Below are positions 41,877-49,305 of a DNA stretch of 64,000 nucleotides, piece after piece. The notes beneath the pieces are model-generated. The model was not told where the DNA came from. It was given only the letters and a program-made list of their open reading frames with translations, and did no database searches. The stretch is from Nonomuraea glycinis (GTDB lineage: Bacteria; Actinomycetota; Actinomycetes; Streptosporangiales; Streptosporangiaceae), in NCBI RefSeq assembly GCF_014646515.1, contig NZ_BMNK01000004.1, positions 238,719 to 302,718 on the forward strand. Reading direction: 5' to 3'. Each line of letters starts with the position of its first letter. Positions within the stretch are counted from its first letter, which is position 1. Both the position numbers and the translations under genes were made by a program.

Positions 41877-42224
41877 GTGGTCACAGTCGAGGACGTACGG
41901 CGGCTCGCGGCGACCTTTCCGCGTTCGTCGGAGCACCTGATCCGCGACCGGGTCAAGTTCCGCGTGGGCGCCATCGTCTACCTGGCGTTCTCCCGCGACG
42001 AGACGCTGATGGGCTTCGCCTTCCCGAAGGAGGAACGGGCCGCGCTGGTCGCCGCCGAGCCGGAGACGTTCCTGCTCCCGCCGGAGTCCGACATGCGCTT
42101 CAACTGGGTGGTGGCGCGGATGGCCGTGCTGGACCCGGAGGAGATGCGCGAGCTGGTCGTGGAGGCCTGGCGGATGGTGGTGCCGAAGAAGGTTCACGCC
42201 GCCTACCTGGCCGGATCCCGCTAG
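41877..42224 (+). CDS. MmcQ/YjbR family DNA-binding-fold protein
   Basis: 115 residues from GTG 41877. It shows the YjbR pattern: an initial helix VEDVRRLAATFP, KFRVGAIVYLAFS, the PKEERAALVAAEP helix and a C-terminal LVVEAWRMVVPKK. The CyaY-like fold occurs in this family, whose function is unknown. There is no independent ribosome-binding site apart from the GGGTGG in the hairpin just upstream. Confidence 0.82.
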   Translation: MVTVEDVRRLAATFPRSSEHLIRDRVKFRVGAIVYLAFSRDETLMGFAFPKEERAALVAAEPETFLLPPESDMRFNWVVARMAVLDPEEMRELVVEAWRMVVPKKVHAAYLAGSR

Positions 42225-42263
42225 GGTGAGCACGCATCGGAGCGGACGGCCAGGAGTGACCAC

Positions 42264-42950
42264 ATGTACTTCCAGCATTCCAGCGACATCTGGCGGGACT
42301 TCCCCGACCTGGCGGCCGGCGCGCTCCTGGCCGACGGCATCACCGGTGACGTGGACCCCGCCATCGCCGGTTACCACGCGACCGCGAAGTCCCGGCTGAC
42401 CGGCGGGCCGGAGTCCGAGCTGCCGGAGATCCGGGCCTGGCGGCGGACCTTCTCCGCGATGGGCCTCAAACCCACCCAATACCGATGCGCTGCCGAGTCG
42501 CTGCTCCGGCGCTTCAAGAAAGACGGGACGCTGCCCCGGATCCATCCGCTGATCGATGTCTGCAACGCGATCTCGCTCGCGTTCGCGATCCCGGTGGCCG
42601 TGTTCGACCTGTCCCAGGTCACCGGGTTCCTGGAGGTCCGGCGCGCCTCAGGCGAGGAGGACTACCTCACCTTCGGCGGCGAGATCGAGCACCCGGAGGC
42701 CCACGAGGTGGTCTTCGCCGACGGCGCCGGGCGAGCGCACGCCCGGCGCTGGTCCAACCGGCAGAGCGGCCTGTCGGCCGTGCGCGACACGACGAACTCG
42801 GTCCTGATCGTCGCCGAGGCGCTGCACGCCACGGCGGCCGACGACGTCCGCGCGCTCATGTCCACACTCGCCGACGACCTGAAGACCCTCTGGTCCACCA
42901 CCCCGAAGACCGCCCTGCTGACCCCGCACTCCCCGCGCCTGGAGTGGTGA
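42264..42950 (+). CDS. B3/B4 tRNA-binding domain protein (phenylalanyl-tRNA synthetase beta-like)
   Basis: 228 residues with CAGGAG before the ATG. It is a stand-alone B3/4 domain as in PheT, with the segments RRTFSAMGLKPTQYRCAAE, RIHPLIDVCNAISLAFAIPV and RRWSNRQSGLSAVRDTTN. In PheRS this domain carries editing of Tyr-tRNA(Phe), and free-standing relatives are predicted trans-editing or amino-acid-binding proteins. The actual role is unproven. Confidence 0.88.
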   Translation: MYFQHSSDIWRDFPDLAAGALLADGITGDVDPAIAGYHATAKSRLTGGPESELPEIRAWRRTFSAMGLKPTQYRCAAESLLRRFKKDGTLPRIHPLIDVCNAISLAFAIPVAVFDLSQVTGFLEVRRASGEEDYLTFGGEIEHPEAHEVVFADGAGRAHARRWSNRQSGLSAVRDTTNSVLIVAEALHATAADDVRALMSTLADDLKTLWSTTPKTALLTPHSPRLEW

Positions 42951-42977
42951 AGCCCGAGCTGACGGGCGAGTGGTGGG

Positions 42978-43946
42978 TCAGGTGACGCTGCGGTAGAGGC
43001 CCTTGGCCAGGGTGGTGATCCGGCGTACTGAGCTGCTCCAGGTGCTGCCCGCGGGGTGCGTGGTGAGCAGCGCCATGACGTACCGCTCGTCCTTGCCCAC
43101 CAGCCCGGTCGTATAGAGGACGGGCCGTCCGAGGTCGGGGACTCCCGTGCCGGCGGATCGCAGCGCGACCGTGGAGATCGACGCGCCCGAGGCGCGGGCG
43201 TCGCACTTGACCGGGGGCACGGTGCCGAACCCGGACCAGCCCTGCTTGACCGCGCGCGGGCCGGGCACGCCCTGGGGGATGCCGAAGGTCTGGTCGAAGC
43301 CGTCGCTGCCGCACGGGGTGGCCTTGCGCAGGTGGCCGAGGATGGTGTCGCGGACGCGCGGCTGCGCGGTGTCCAGCAGGTAGCGGTAGGTGCGGACGAT
43401 GTCGTGGGCGCTCAGTGACGCGTAGCCCCAGAACCCCGGGTGGGTGGCGGGCGGCGGCGCGGTGTCGGACAGGCGCAGCTTGCGCGCCATCCTGGTGATG
43501 ATCGCGCCCTTGCCGCCCCGGTTCCAGAACGCCGTCGCGGCGGCGTCGTCGCTCTCCCGGAGCATGACCCTGAGCAGCCGGGCGTCGGCGGCCGAGAGCG
43601 AGGCGCGTCTGTCCAGGAAGTCGATCGCGATCAGGATCTTGGTCACTGAGGCGGAGCGGAACTTGCGGTGCGCGTGCCGGGTCGCCACGAGTTTGCCGGC
43701 CCTGCGGTCGTAGACGAGCCACGAGGCCGTGGTGCCGGGTGGCACCTGGGGCGGCTTGGCCGTACGAGACGCACTGGCGTGGGGCGCGCTCGGTGCGAGC
43801 CCACTCGACGCGGGCGCGCCCCATGCGGGCGGGCTCGACGCGGGCGCGCCGGTCGTCGCGGACGCGGGAACCGCTGTGAGGCCCGCGATGCAGCCCGTTG
43901 CGAGGGGTACGGCTGCCGCCACGGCGGCCCACGGCTTCATTCGCAT
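42978..43946 (-). CDS. Secreted serine hydrolase of the beta-lactamase/penicillin-binding superfamily
   Basis: 322 residues with an N-terminal signal sequence (AVAAAVPLATGCIAGLTAV), where the Cys might make it a lipoprotein although the surrounding lipobox is not ideal. A Pro/Ala/Ser-rich linker (about 30-70) follows. Active-site motifs: SxxK in SASVTKI, SDD as the SxN equivalent in LRESDDAAA, and KQG in AVKQGWSGFG in place of KTG. It probably acts on peptidoglycan peptides or related substrates outside the membrane. It diverges from the DeoR gene. Confidence 0.82.
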   Translation of the reverse strand: MRMKPWAAVAAAVPLATGCIAGLTAVPASATTGAPASSPPAWGAPASSGLAPSAPHASASRTAKPPQVPPGTTASWLVYDRRAGKLVATRHAHRKFRSASVTKILIAIDFLDRRASLSAADARLLRVMLRESDDAAATAFWNRGGKGAIITRMARKLRLSDTAPPPATHPGFWGYASLSAHDIVRTYRYLLDTAQPRVRDTILGHLRKATPCGSDGFDQTFGIPQGVPGPRAVKQGWSGFGTVPPVKCDARASGASISTVALRSAGTGVPDLGRPVLYTTGLVGKDERYVMALLTTHPAGSTWSSSVRRITTLAKGLYRSVT

Positions 43947-44033
43947 CGGACATACCTATCAGACTCTTGACGAACCAAAGAAACAGTACTAAACACAGAG
44001 AAAACCAAACGGAAACGGCGGTGAATCAACATC
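43947..44033 (+). promoter_or_regulatory. Divergent promoter region before the PTS operon
   Basis: 87 bp of A-rich sequence between divergent start codons. TTGACG (43967-43972) and TAAACA (43990-43995) are spaced by 17 bp and could be the -35 and -10 of the rightward deoR-PTS transcript. The operator of the DeoR protein itself is not obvious. Confidence 0.4.
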
Positions 44034-44795
44034 ATGTACGCCGAGGAACGGCAGCAGGAGATCCTCCGCAGAGCGCGTGCAGCGGGCCGCGTGGACGTGG
44101 TGTCGCTGGCGGCCGAGCTCGACGTGACCACCGAGACCATCCGCCGTGATCTCACCGCGCTGGAGCGGGCGGGAGTGCTGCGCAGGGTGCACGGCGGCGC
44201 CATCCCCGTGGAGCGGCTCGGGTTCGAGCCCGCGCTGGCCACCCGCGACGAGGTGCTGACCGCCGAGAAGGAGCGCATCGCCAAGGCGGCGCTCGCCGAG
44301 TTGCCCGAGGACGGGTCCGTGATCATCGACGCGGGCACGACCACGGGCCGCCTGGTGGGGGTGCTGCCGGCCGACCGCGAGCTCACCGTGGTGGTGAACT
44401 CGCCGCCGCTGGCCACCGTGCTGGCCGCGCGCGCCAACCTCAACGTCATCATGCTGGGCGGCCGGGTCCGGGGCAGGACGCTGGCGACGGTGGACGACTG
44501 GGCGTTGCAACCGCTGGCGCAGCTTCACGTGGACGTGGCGTTCATCGCCACCAACGGCTGCTCGGCGGAGAAGGGGCTGACCACGCCCGACCCCGCCGAG
44601 GCGGCGATCAAGCGGGCGATGGTGCGTGCCGCCCAGCGCAGCGTGCTGCTCGCCGATCACACCAAGTTCACCAACACCTACCTGGCCCAGTTCGCGTCGC
44701 TGAGCGAGATCGACCTCGTGATCACCGACACCGGCCTGGACCTCACCCTCGCCGCCGACCTGTCGGCGGCCGGCCCGGAGGTGGTACGGGCATGA
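44034..44795 (+). CDS. DeoR/GlpR-family repressor of the PTS operon
   Basis: 253 residues. The N-terminal DeoR HTH (1-57) begins MYAEERQQEILRRA and carries VTTETIRRDLTALERAGVLRRVHGGA. The C-terminal sugar-phosphate isomerase-like sensor (75-235) has DAGTTTGRLVGVLP and FIATNGCSAEKGLTTPD. Such regulators respond to sugar phosphates (fructose-1-P, tagatose-6-P and others). It is the first gene of the operon and is almost certainly its repressor. Its stop codon lies in a 48-bp repeat array. Confidence 0.92.
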   Translation: MYAEERQQEILRRARAAGRVDVVSLAAELDVTTETIRRDLTALERAGVLRRVHGGAIPVERLGFEPALATRDEVLTAEKERIAKAALAELPEDGSVIIDAGTTTGRLVGVLPADRELTVVVNSPPLATVLAARANLNVIMLGGRVRGRTLATVDDWALQPLAQLHVDVAFIATNGCSAEKGLTTPDPAEAAIKRAMVRAAQRSVLLADHTKFTNTYLAQFASLSEIDLVITDTGLDLTLAADLSAAGPEVVRA

Positions 44796-44904
44796 CCCCC
44801 TTGACGACCTCGTACGACAGCCCGGGTGCAGGACGGGCATGGCCCCTCTCGACGACCTCGCACGACGGCCCGGGTGCAGGACGGGCATGGCCCCTCTCGA
44901 CGAC
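44786..44904. repeat. 47/48-bp tandem repeat over the deoR stop codon
   Basis: ACGGGCATG starts at 44786, 44833 and 44881; each is followed by a CCCC..CGACGAC core. The first unit includes the deoR TGA (44793-44795), which has become TGG in the later ones. It fills most of the 145-bp gap before the kinase gene. Confidence 0.8.
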
Positions 44905-44940
44905 GATTGCGTACGGCGGCCGTACCGAAGGGTGGCGGTC

Positions 44941-45999
44941 GTGATCCTCACGCTGACGCTCAATCCGAGCCTGGACCGTACGATCGAGATCGCCTCGCTG
45001 ACCAGGGGCGCCGTCATCCGTGCCGCGACCGCCCGGCTGGACCCCGGCGGCAAGGGCGTCAACGTCTCGCGGGCGCTGCTGGCCAACTCGGTCGTCTCAC
45101 GGGCGGTCGTGCCGTTCGGCGGCGACGAGGGCAGGCAACTGGTGCACCTGCTCTGGCAGCAGGGCCTGGACATGGTGACCGTCCCGGTGGCGGGGCGGAC
45201 CAGGTCCAACGTCACCCTGGCGGAGCCGGACGGTACCGTCACCAAGATCAACGAGCCGGGCACCGCGCTGTCCCCCGCCGAGCTCGACACCATCGCCGAC
45301 ACCGTGCTGGCCGAGGCGCACGAGGCCGACTGGGTGGTGGCCTCGGGCAGCCTGCCCCCCGAGGTCCCCGCCGACGTCTACGCCAGGCTCTGCCGGAGGT
45401 TCGCCGGCGCGGGCATCCACGTCGCGGTCGACACCAGCGGCCCGGCGCTGGCCAGCGCGCTCGACGCGGGCCCCGCCCTGGTCAAGCCCAACCTGGAGGA
45501 GCTCGCGGGGGTCACCGGCCGGCCGATCCTGTGCGTCGGCGACGTGGTGGAGGCAGCGGTCCAGCTCCGCGCCGCCGGCGCGCGCACCGTGCTGGCCAGC
45601 CTCGGCGCCGACGGCGCCGTCCTGGTCGAGGAGCAGGGCATCTGGTACGGCGAGGCCACGGTGACCGAGCCGCGCAGCTCGGTCGGCGCGGGGGACGCCA
45701 TGCTGGCCGGGTTCCTCGCCGGGGGTGCGCGCGGCGAGGCGGCCCTGGTCGAGGCCCTCGCCTGGGGCGCGGCGGCGGTCCGCCTGCCCGGCAGCCGGAT
45801 GCCGGGGCCGGGCGACATCAGACGCGACGGCGTGCGCACCGGCAGACCCGACCCGGCCCGGCTGCTCACCTCCGCCGTCTGGTCCGAAGCCGCCGACCCG
45901 AACCCCGCCGGCCCAAGCCTCACCGGCCCGGATCACCTTGGCCCGGCGGGGGCGGGCCTGGGCGAGCCGGGTCACCATCCTCCACCGGCGTCCCGCTGA
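44941..45999 (+). CDS. pfkB: 1-Phosphofructokinase/tagatose-6-phosphate kinase family (PfkB) kinase
   Basis: About 352 residues from the GTG at 44941 (VILTLTLNPSLDRTI, the standard opening), preceded by AAGGGTGG. Substrate region DPGGKGVNVSRAL, GxGD anion hole and catalytic base in SSVGAGDAMLAGFLAGG. The family phosphorylates fructose-1-P or tagatose-6-P to the bisphosphate. The last 40 residues are a Pro/Gly/His-rich extension not usual in the family. In this operon it should act on the keto-sugar phosphate made from the imported polyol. Confidence 0.9.
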   Translation: MILTLTLNPSLDRTIEIASLTRGAVIRAATARLDPGGKGVNVSRALLANSVVSRAVVPFGGDEGRQLVHLLWQQGLDMVTVPVAGRTRSNVTLAEPDGTVTKINEPGTALSPAELDTIADTVLAEAHEADWVVASGSLPPEVPADVYARLCRRFAGAGIHVAVDTSGPALASALDAGPALVKPNLEELAGVTGRPILCVGDVVEAAVQLRAAGARTVLASLGADGAVLVEEQGIWYGEATVTEPRSSVGAGDAMLAGFLAGGARGEAALVEALAWGAAAVRLPGSRMPGPGDIRRDGVRTGRPDPARLLTSAVWSEAADPNPAGPSLTGPDHLGPAGAGLGEPGHHPPPASR

Positions 46000-46040
46000 T
46001 CACAGGAGCGCCTGCTCACCCCCCTGAAGGAGCATGTCCA

Positions 46041-47276
46041 ATGGCCGACACCTACACTCCCAAGGTCCAAGGGACCGGCATCAAGGCCACGATCCAGCGG
46101 ATCGGCGGTCATCTAGCGGGCATGATCATGCCGAACATCGGCGCGTTCATCGCCTGGGGCCTGATCACCGCGCTGTTCATCCCCACCGGCTGGCTGCCGA
46201 ACGCCACGCTGGCCGCGATGGTGGGCCCGATCATCACGATGCTGCTGCCCATCCTCATCGCCTACACCGGCGGCCGGATGGTGCACGGGCAGCGGGGCGC
46301 CGTGGTCGGCGCCGTCGCCGTCATGGGCGTCGTGGTGGGCGCCGACATTCCGATGTTCCTCGGCGCCATGATCATCGGCCCGCTGGCCGCCCTGGTCATG
46401 AAATATGTGGACAAGTTCACTGAGGAGCGGACCAAGTCCGGGTTCGAGATGCTGGTGGACAACTTCACCGCTGGCATCGTCGGCGGCGTCATGGCCATCG
46501 CGGGCATGTTCGCCATCGGCCCGATCGTCCAGGGCATCACCACGGCGGCCAGCGGTGCGGTCGGCTGGCTGATCGACAACGGCCTGCTCCCCTTCGTCTC
46601 CATACTGATCGAGCCCGCCAAGGTGCTGTTCCTGAACAACGCCATCAACCACGGCGTGTTCGGCCCGATCGGCGTCACCGAGGCGGCGCAGACCGGCAAG
46701 TCGATCATGTTCATGCTGGAGTCGAACCCCGGCCCCGGCCTCGGCCTGCTGCTGGCCTTCCTGTTCTTCGGCCCGCGGGCGCTGCGGCCCAGCACCCCCG
46801 CCGCGATGATCATCCACTTCTTCGGCGGCATCCACGAGATGTACTTCCCGTACGTGCTGATGAAGCCGCGCCTCATCCTCGCCATGATCGCGGGCGGCGC
46901 GTCCGGCGTGGCCACCTTCATGATCACCGGTGCGGGCCTGGTGGCGACGCCGTCGCCGGGCAGCATCTTCGCCTACATCGCGGTGACGCCGCGTGGCGGC
47001 TGGCTGGGCATGATCGCCGGCATTCTCATCGCCACGGCCGTGACCTTCGTCGTCGCGGCGGTCCTCATGGGCTTCGGCAGGGGCGAGAAGGAGGTCCCGG
47101 CCGACGGCCCGGCGTCCGGCACCGCGCCGGAGCCGGCCGAGGACGCCGCGCAGGCCCAGCCGAGCGAGCAGGCCGAGCCCGCCCGCGCCGAGGCTCAGGA
47201 GGCTGAGCGCGCCGAGGCGCACAAGCCGGAGCAGACGCCGCAACCGCACCCCCGAACCATCGCCAAGGAGGCGTGA
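46041..47276 (+). CDS. mtlA: PTS mannitol-type EIIC permease
   Basis: About 411 residues from ATG 46041 with AGGAG eight bases upstream; the ATG at 46034 is out of frame. It is a multi-span protein that carries the EIIC(Mtl) motif GGIHEMYFPYVLMKP and the early NIGAFIAWGLITALFIP. In E. coli MtlA the IIC, IIB and IIA domains are fused; here IIC ends in an Ala/Glu-rich cytoplasmic tail of about 60 residues, and IIB and IIA are separate genes that follow directly. It transports and phosphorylates mannitol or a related hexitol. Confidence 0.92.
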   Translation: MADTYTPKVQGTGIKATIQRIGGHLAGMIMPNIGAFIAWGLITALFIPTGWLPNATLAAMVGPIITMLLPILIAYTGGRMVHGQRGAVVGAVAVMGVVVGADIPMFLGAMIIGPLAALVMKYVDKFTEERTKSGFEMLVDNFTAGIVGGVMAIAGMFAIGPIVQGITTAASGAVGWLIDNGLLPFVSILIEPAKVLFLNNAINHGVFGPIGVTEAAQTGKSIMFMLESNPGPGLGLLLAFLFFGPRALRPSTPAAMIIHFFGGIHEMYFPYVLMKPRLILAMIAGGASGVATFMITGAGLVATPSPGSIFAYIAVTPRGGWLGMIAGILIATAVTFVVAAVLMGFGRGEKEVPADGPASGTAPEPAEDAAQAQPSEQAEPARAEAQEAERAEAHKPEQTPQPHPRTIAKEA

Positions 47277-47279
47277 GTC

Positions 47280-47588
47280 ATGCCGAGCATCGACAGCAAG
47301 GACATCCACAAGATCATCGTGGCCTGCGACGCGGGCATGGGCAGCAGCGTGATGCTCGCCACCCAGCTCCGCAAGCAGCTCAAGTCCACCGGCGTCACCG
47401 TGGAGCACACCCCGGTCAACGACATCCCGGCCGACGCCGACGTGGTGCTGTGCCACACCGGGCTCGCCGCCAGGGCCAGGGTCTCCGCTCCCGGCAAGGT
47501 GCTGGTGCCGTTCCAGATCTTCCTCGGCGACCCGGCCGTGACCAAGCTGATCGCCACGATCAAGAACGGCGGCACCGTAGATGCGTGA
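47280..47588 (+). CDS. PTS EIIB subunit (mannitol type)
   Basis: 102 residues with GGAGG before the ATG. The phospho-cysteine is Cys16 in IVACDAGMGSSVML, the P-loop pattern of EIIB(Mtl). It accepts phosphate from the EIIA encoded next and passes it to the sugar in EIIC. Its 3' end overlaps the IIA gene by 8 bp. Confidence 0.93.
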   Translation: MPSIDSKDIHKIIVACDAGMGSSVMLATQLRKQLKSTGVTVEHTPVNDIPADADVVLCHTGLAARARVSAPGKVLVPFQIFLGDPAVTKLIATIKNGGTVDA

Positions 47589-48009
47589 CGACCTGCTCGA
47601 CCCGCGCGGCGTGCTGCTGCACGAGAGTGCGGGCAGCCGGGAGGAGGCCATCCGCCGGTGCGGGCGCGCCCTGGTCGACGTGGGCGCCGTCGCGGAGCCG
47701 TACATCGAGGCCATGCTCGAACGCGAGCGGTCCATCTCCACCTATGTCGGCGAGGGGGTGGCCATCCCGCACGGCACCGCCGCCTCCAAGGAGGACGTCA
47801 AGCGGGACGCGATCTGCGTGGTGCGCTTCCCCGACGGGGTGGACTGGGACGGCGATCAGGTCACGGTCTGCGTCGGCATCGCGGCCAAGAACGACGGGCA
47901 CGTGCCGCTGCTGGCCGCGCTGGCGGAGATCCTGCTCGACCCCGACAGGGCCAGGACGCTGCGTGAGGCCACCGAGGTCCATCAGGTGACAAAGGAGTTG
48001 ACGTCGTGA
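47581..48009 (+). CDS. PTS EIIA subunit (mannitol/fructose type)
   Basis: 142 residues of the PTS_EIIA_2 fold. The active His is His64 in GVAIPHGTAASK. It receives phosphate from HPr, whose gene lies two genes downstream, and gives it to EIIB. It overlaps both neighbours (8 bp and 4 bp), consistent with tight translational coupling of a IIB-IIA pair. Confidence 0.93.
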   Translation: MRDDLLDPRGVLLHESAGSREEAIRRCGRALVDVGAVAEPYIEAMLERERSISTYVGEGVAIPHGTAASKEDVKRDAICVVRFPDGVDWDGDQVTVCVGIAAKNDGHVPLLAALAEILLDPDRARTLREATEVHQVTKELTS

Positions 48010-49010
48010 AGGTCGCCAGATTCCACGCGCCGGGCGATATCCGGGTGGAGGACGCTCCGGAGCCCGAGGCGGGTCCGGGCGAGCTGAAGATCCGGGTGCG
48101 TAACTGCTCGACCTGCGGGACCGACGCGAAGATCTTCAAGTTCGGGCACCACCACATCCGGCCGCCCCGGGTGATGGGGCACGAGATCGCCGGCGAGGTG
48201 GTCGGCACCGGCGAACGGGTGCAGGTGATCGCCGCGATCCCGTGCGGGACGTGCGCGGAGTGCGCCAGGGGACGGCTGACCGTCTGCCCGAACCAGGAGT
48301 CGATGGGTTACCACTTCGACGGCGGCTTCGCCGAGTACATGATCGTCCCGGCCAAGGTGCTCGCCGTGAACGGGGTCAACACGATCCCGGGCGGGGTGAG
48401 CTTCGCCGAGGCGTCCGTGGCCGAGCCGCTCGCCTGCGTGCTCAACGGGCAGGCCCTGGCCCGGGTGGGCAAGGGCGACGACGTGGTGGTGATGGGCGCC
48501 GGCCCGATCGGCTGCCTGCACGTCCGGCTGGCGCGGGCGCGCGGCGCGGCCCGCGTGTTCCTGGTGGACGTGAACGCCGAACGGCTGGCGATGGCGGCCG
48601 ACCTGGTGCATCCGGACGCCGCCATCGACACCGACCCGGTCGAGACGGTGCTCAAGCTGACCGGCGGGCGCGGCGCCGACGTGGTCATCACCGCGGCAGC
48701 GGCCGGCGCGGCGCAGGAGCAGGCGGTGCTGATGGCCGCCAGGCAGGCCCGCATCAGCTTCTTCGGCGGGCTGCCCAAGGACGACCCGTTCATCAGGCTG
48801 GACTCCAACCTGGTGCACTACCGGGAGCTGACCATCGTCGGCGCGAACGGCTCCAGCCCCGCGCACAACGCCGAGGCGCTCCGCCTGATCGCGGAGGGCG
48901 CCGTGCCGGTGGCCGACCTGATCACGCACCGGCTCCCGCTGTCCCAGGTGCTCGACGGGATCGATCTCGTCAGCCGGGGCGCGGCCATCAAGGTCACGAT
49001 CGAACCCTGA
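48006..49010 (+). CDS. Zinc-dependent medium-chain dehydrogenase (polyol-phosphate dehydrogenase candidate)
   Basis: 334 residues starting at a GTGA overlap. Catalytic zinc ligands lie in NCSTCGTDAK and GHEIAGE; the structural zinc lobe has four cysteines in CGTCAECARGRLTVC; the NAD fold is VVVMGAGPIGCLH. The nearest groups are sorbitol/threonine/galactitol-1-P dehydrogenases. Because it sits between PTS subunit genes, I infer that it oxidises the imported polyol phosphate (mannitol-1-P to fructose-6-P, or galactitol-1-P to tagatose-6-P). It would take the place of the unrelated MtlD, which is absent here. Confidence 0.9.
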   Translation: MKVARFHAPGDIRVEDAPEPEAGPGELKIRVRNCSTCGTDAKIFKFGHHHIRPPRVMGHEIAGEVVGTGERVQVIAAIPCGTCAECARGRLTVCPNQESMGYHFDGGFAEYMIVPAKVLAVNGVNTIPGGVSFAEASVAEPLACVLNGQALARVGKGDDVVVMGAGPIGCLHVRLARARGAARVFLVDVNAERLAMAADLVHPDAAIDTDPVETVLKLTGGRGADVVITAAAAGAAQEQAVLMAARQARISFFGGLPKDDPFIRLDSNLVHYRELTIVGANGSSPAHNAEALRLIAEGAVPVADLITHRLPLSQVLDGIDLVSRGAAIKVTIEP

Positions 49011-49020
49011 GGAGGTTCCG

Positions 49021-49305
49021 ATGCCAGCAAGGACGGTGGCCGTCGCGTCGGCCAGCGGGCTGCACGCCCGCCCTGCCAAGCTCTTCGTCCAGGAGGCCGC
49101 GCGGCTGGGGGTGCCCGTGCGGATCCGGGTGGGTGACGGCAAGGCGGTTCCGGCCAACAGCATGCTCGGCGTGCTGTCGCTGGGCGCGGTGCACGGCACC
49201 GAGGTGACCCTGGAGTCCGACGCGCCGGACGCGGAGGAGGCGCTCGACGCCCTGGCCGGGCTGCTCTCCCGCGACCTGGACGCGGAAGAGGCCCTCGATG
49301 CCTGA
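49021..49305 (+). CDS. ptsH: Phosphocarrier protein HPr
   Basis: 94 residues with GGAGG before the ATG. The active site is His15 in SGLHARPAKLF, and a Ser sits near the regulatory position (Ser47 in NSMLGVL). The tail repeats LDAEEALDA after EEALDALAG, slightly longer than usual. It transfers phosphate from the adjacent enzyme I to EIIA. It overlaps the enzyme I start by 8 bp. Confidence 0.95.
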   Translation: MPARTVAVASASGLHARPAKLFVQEAARLGVPVRIRVGDGKAVPANSMLGVLSLGAVHGTEVTLESDAPDAEEALDALAGLLSRDLDAEEALDA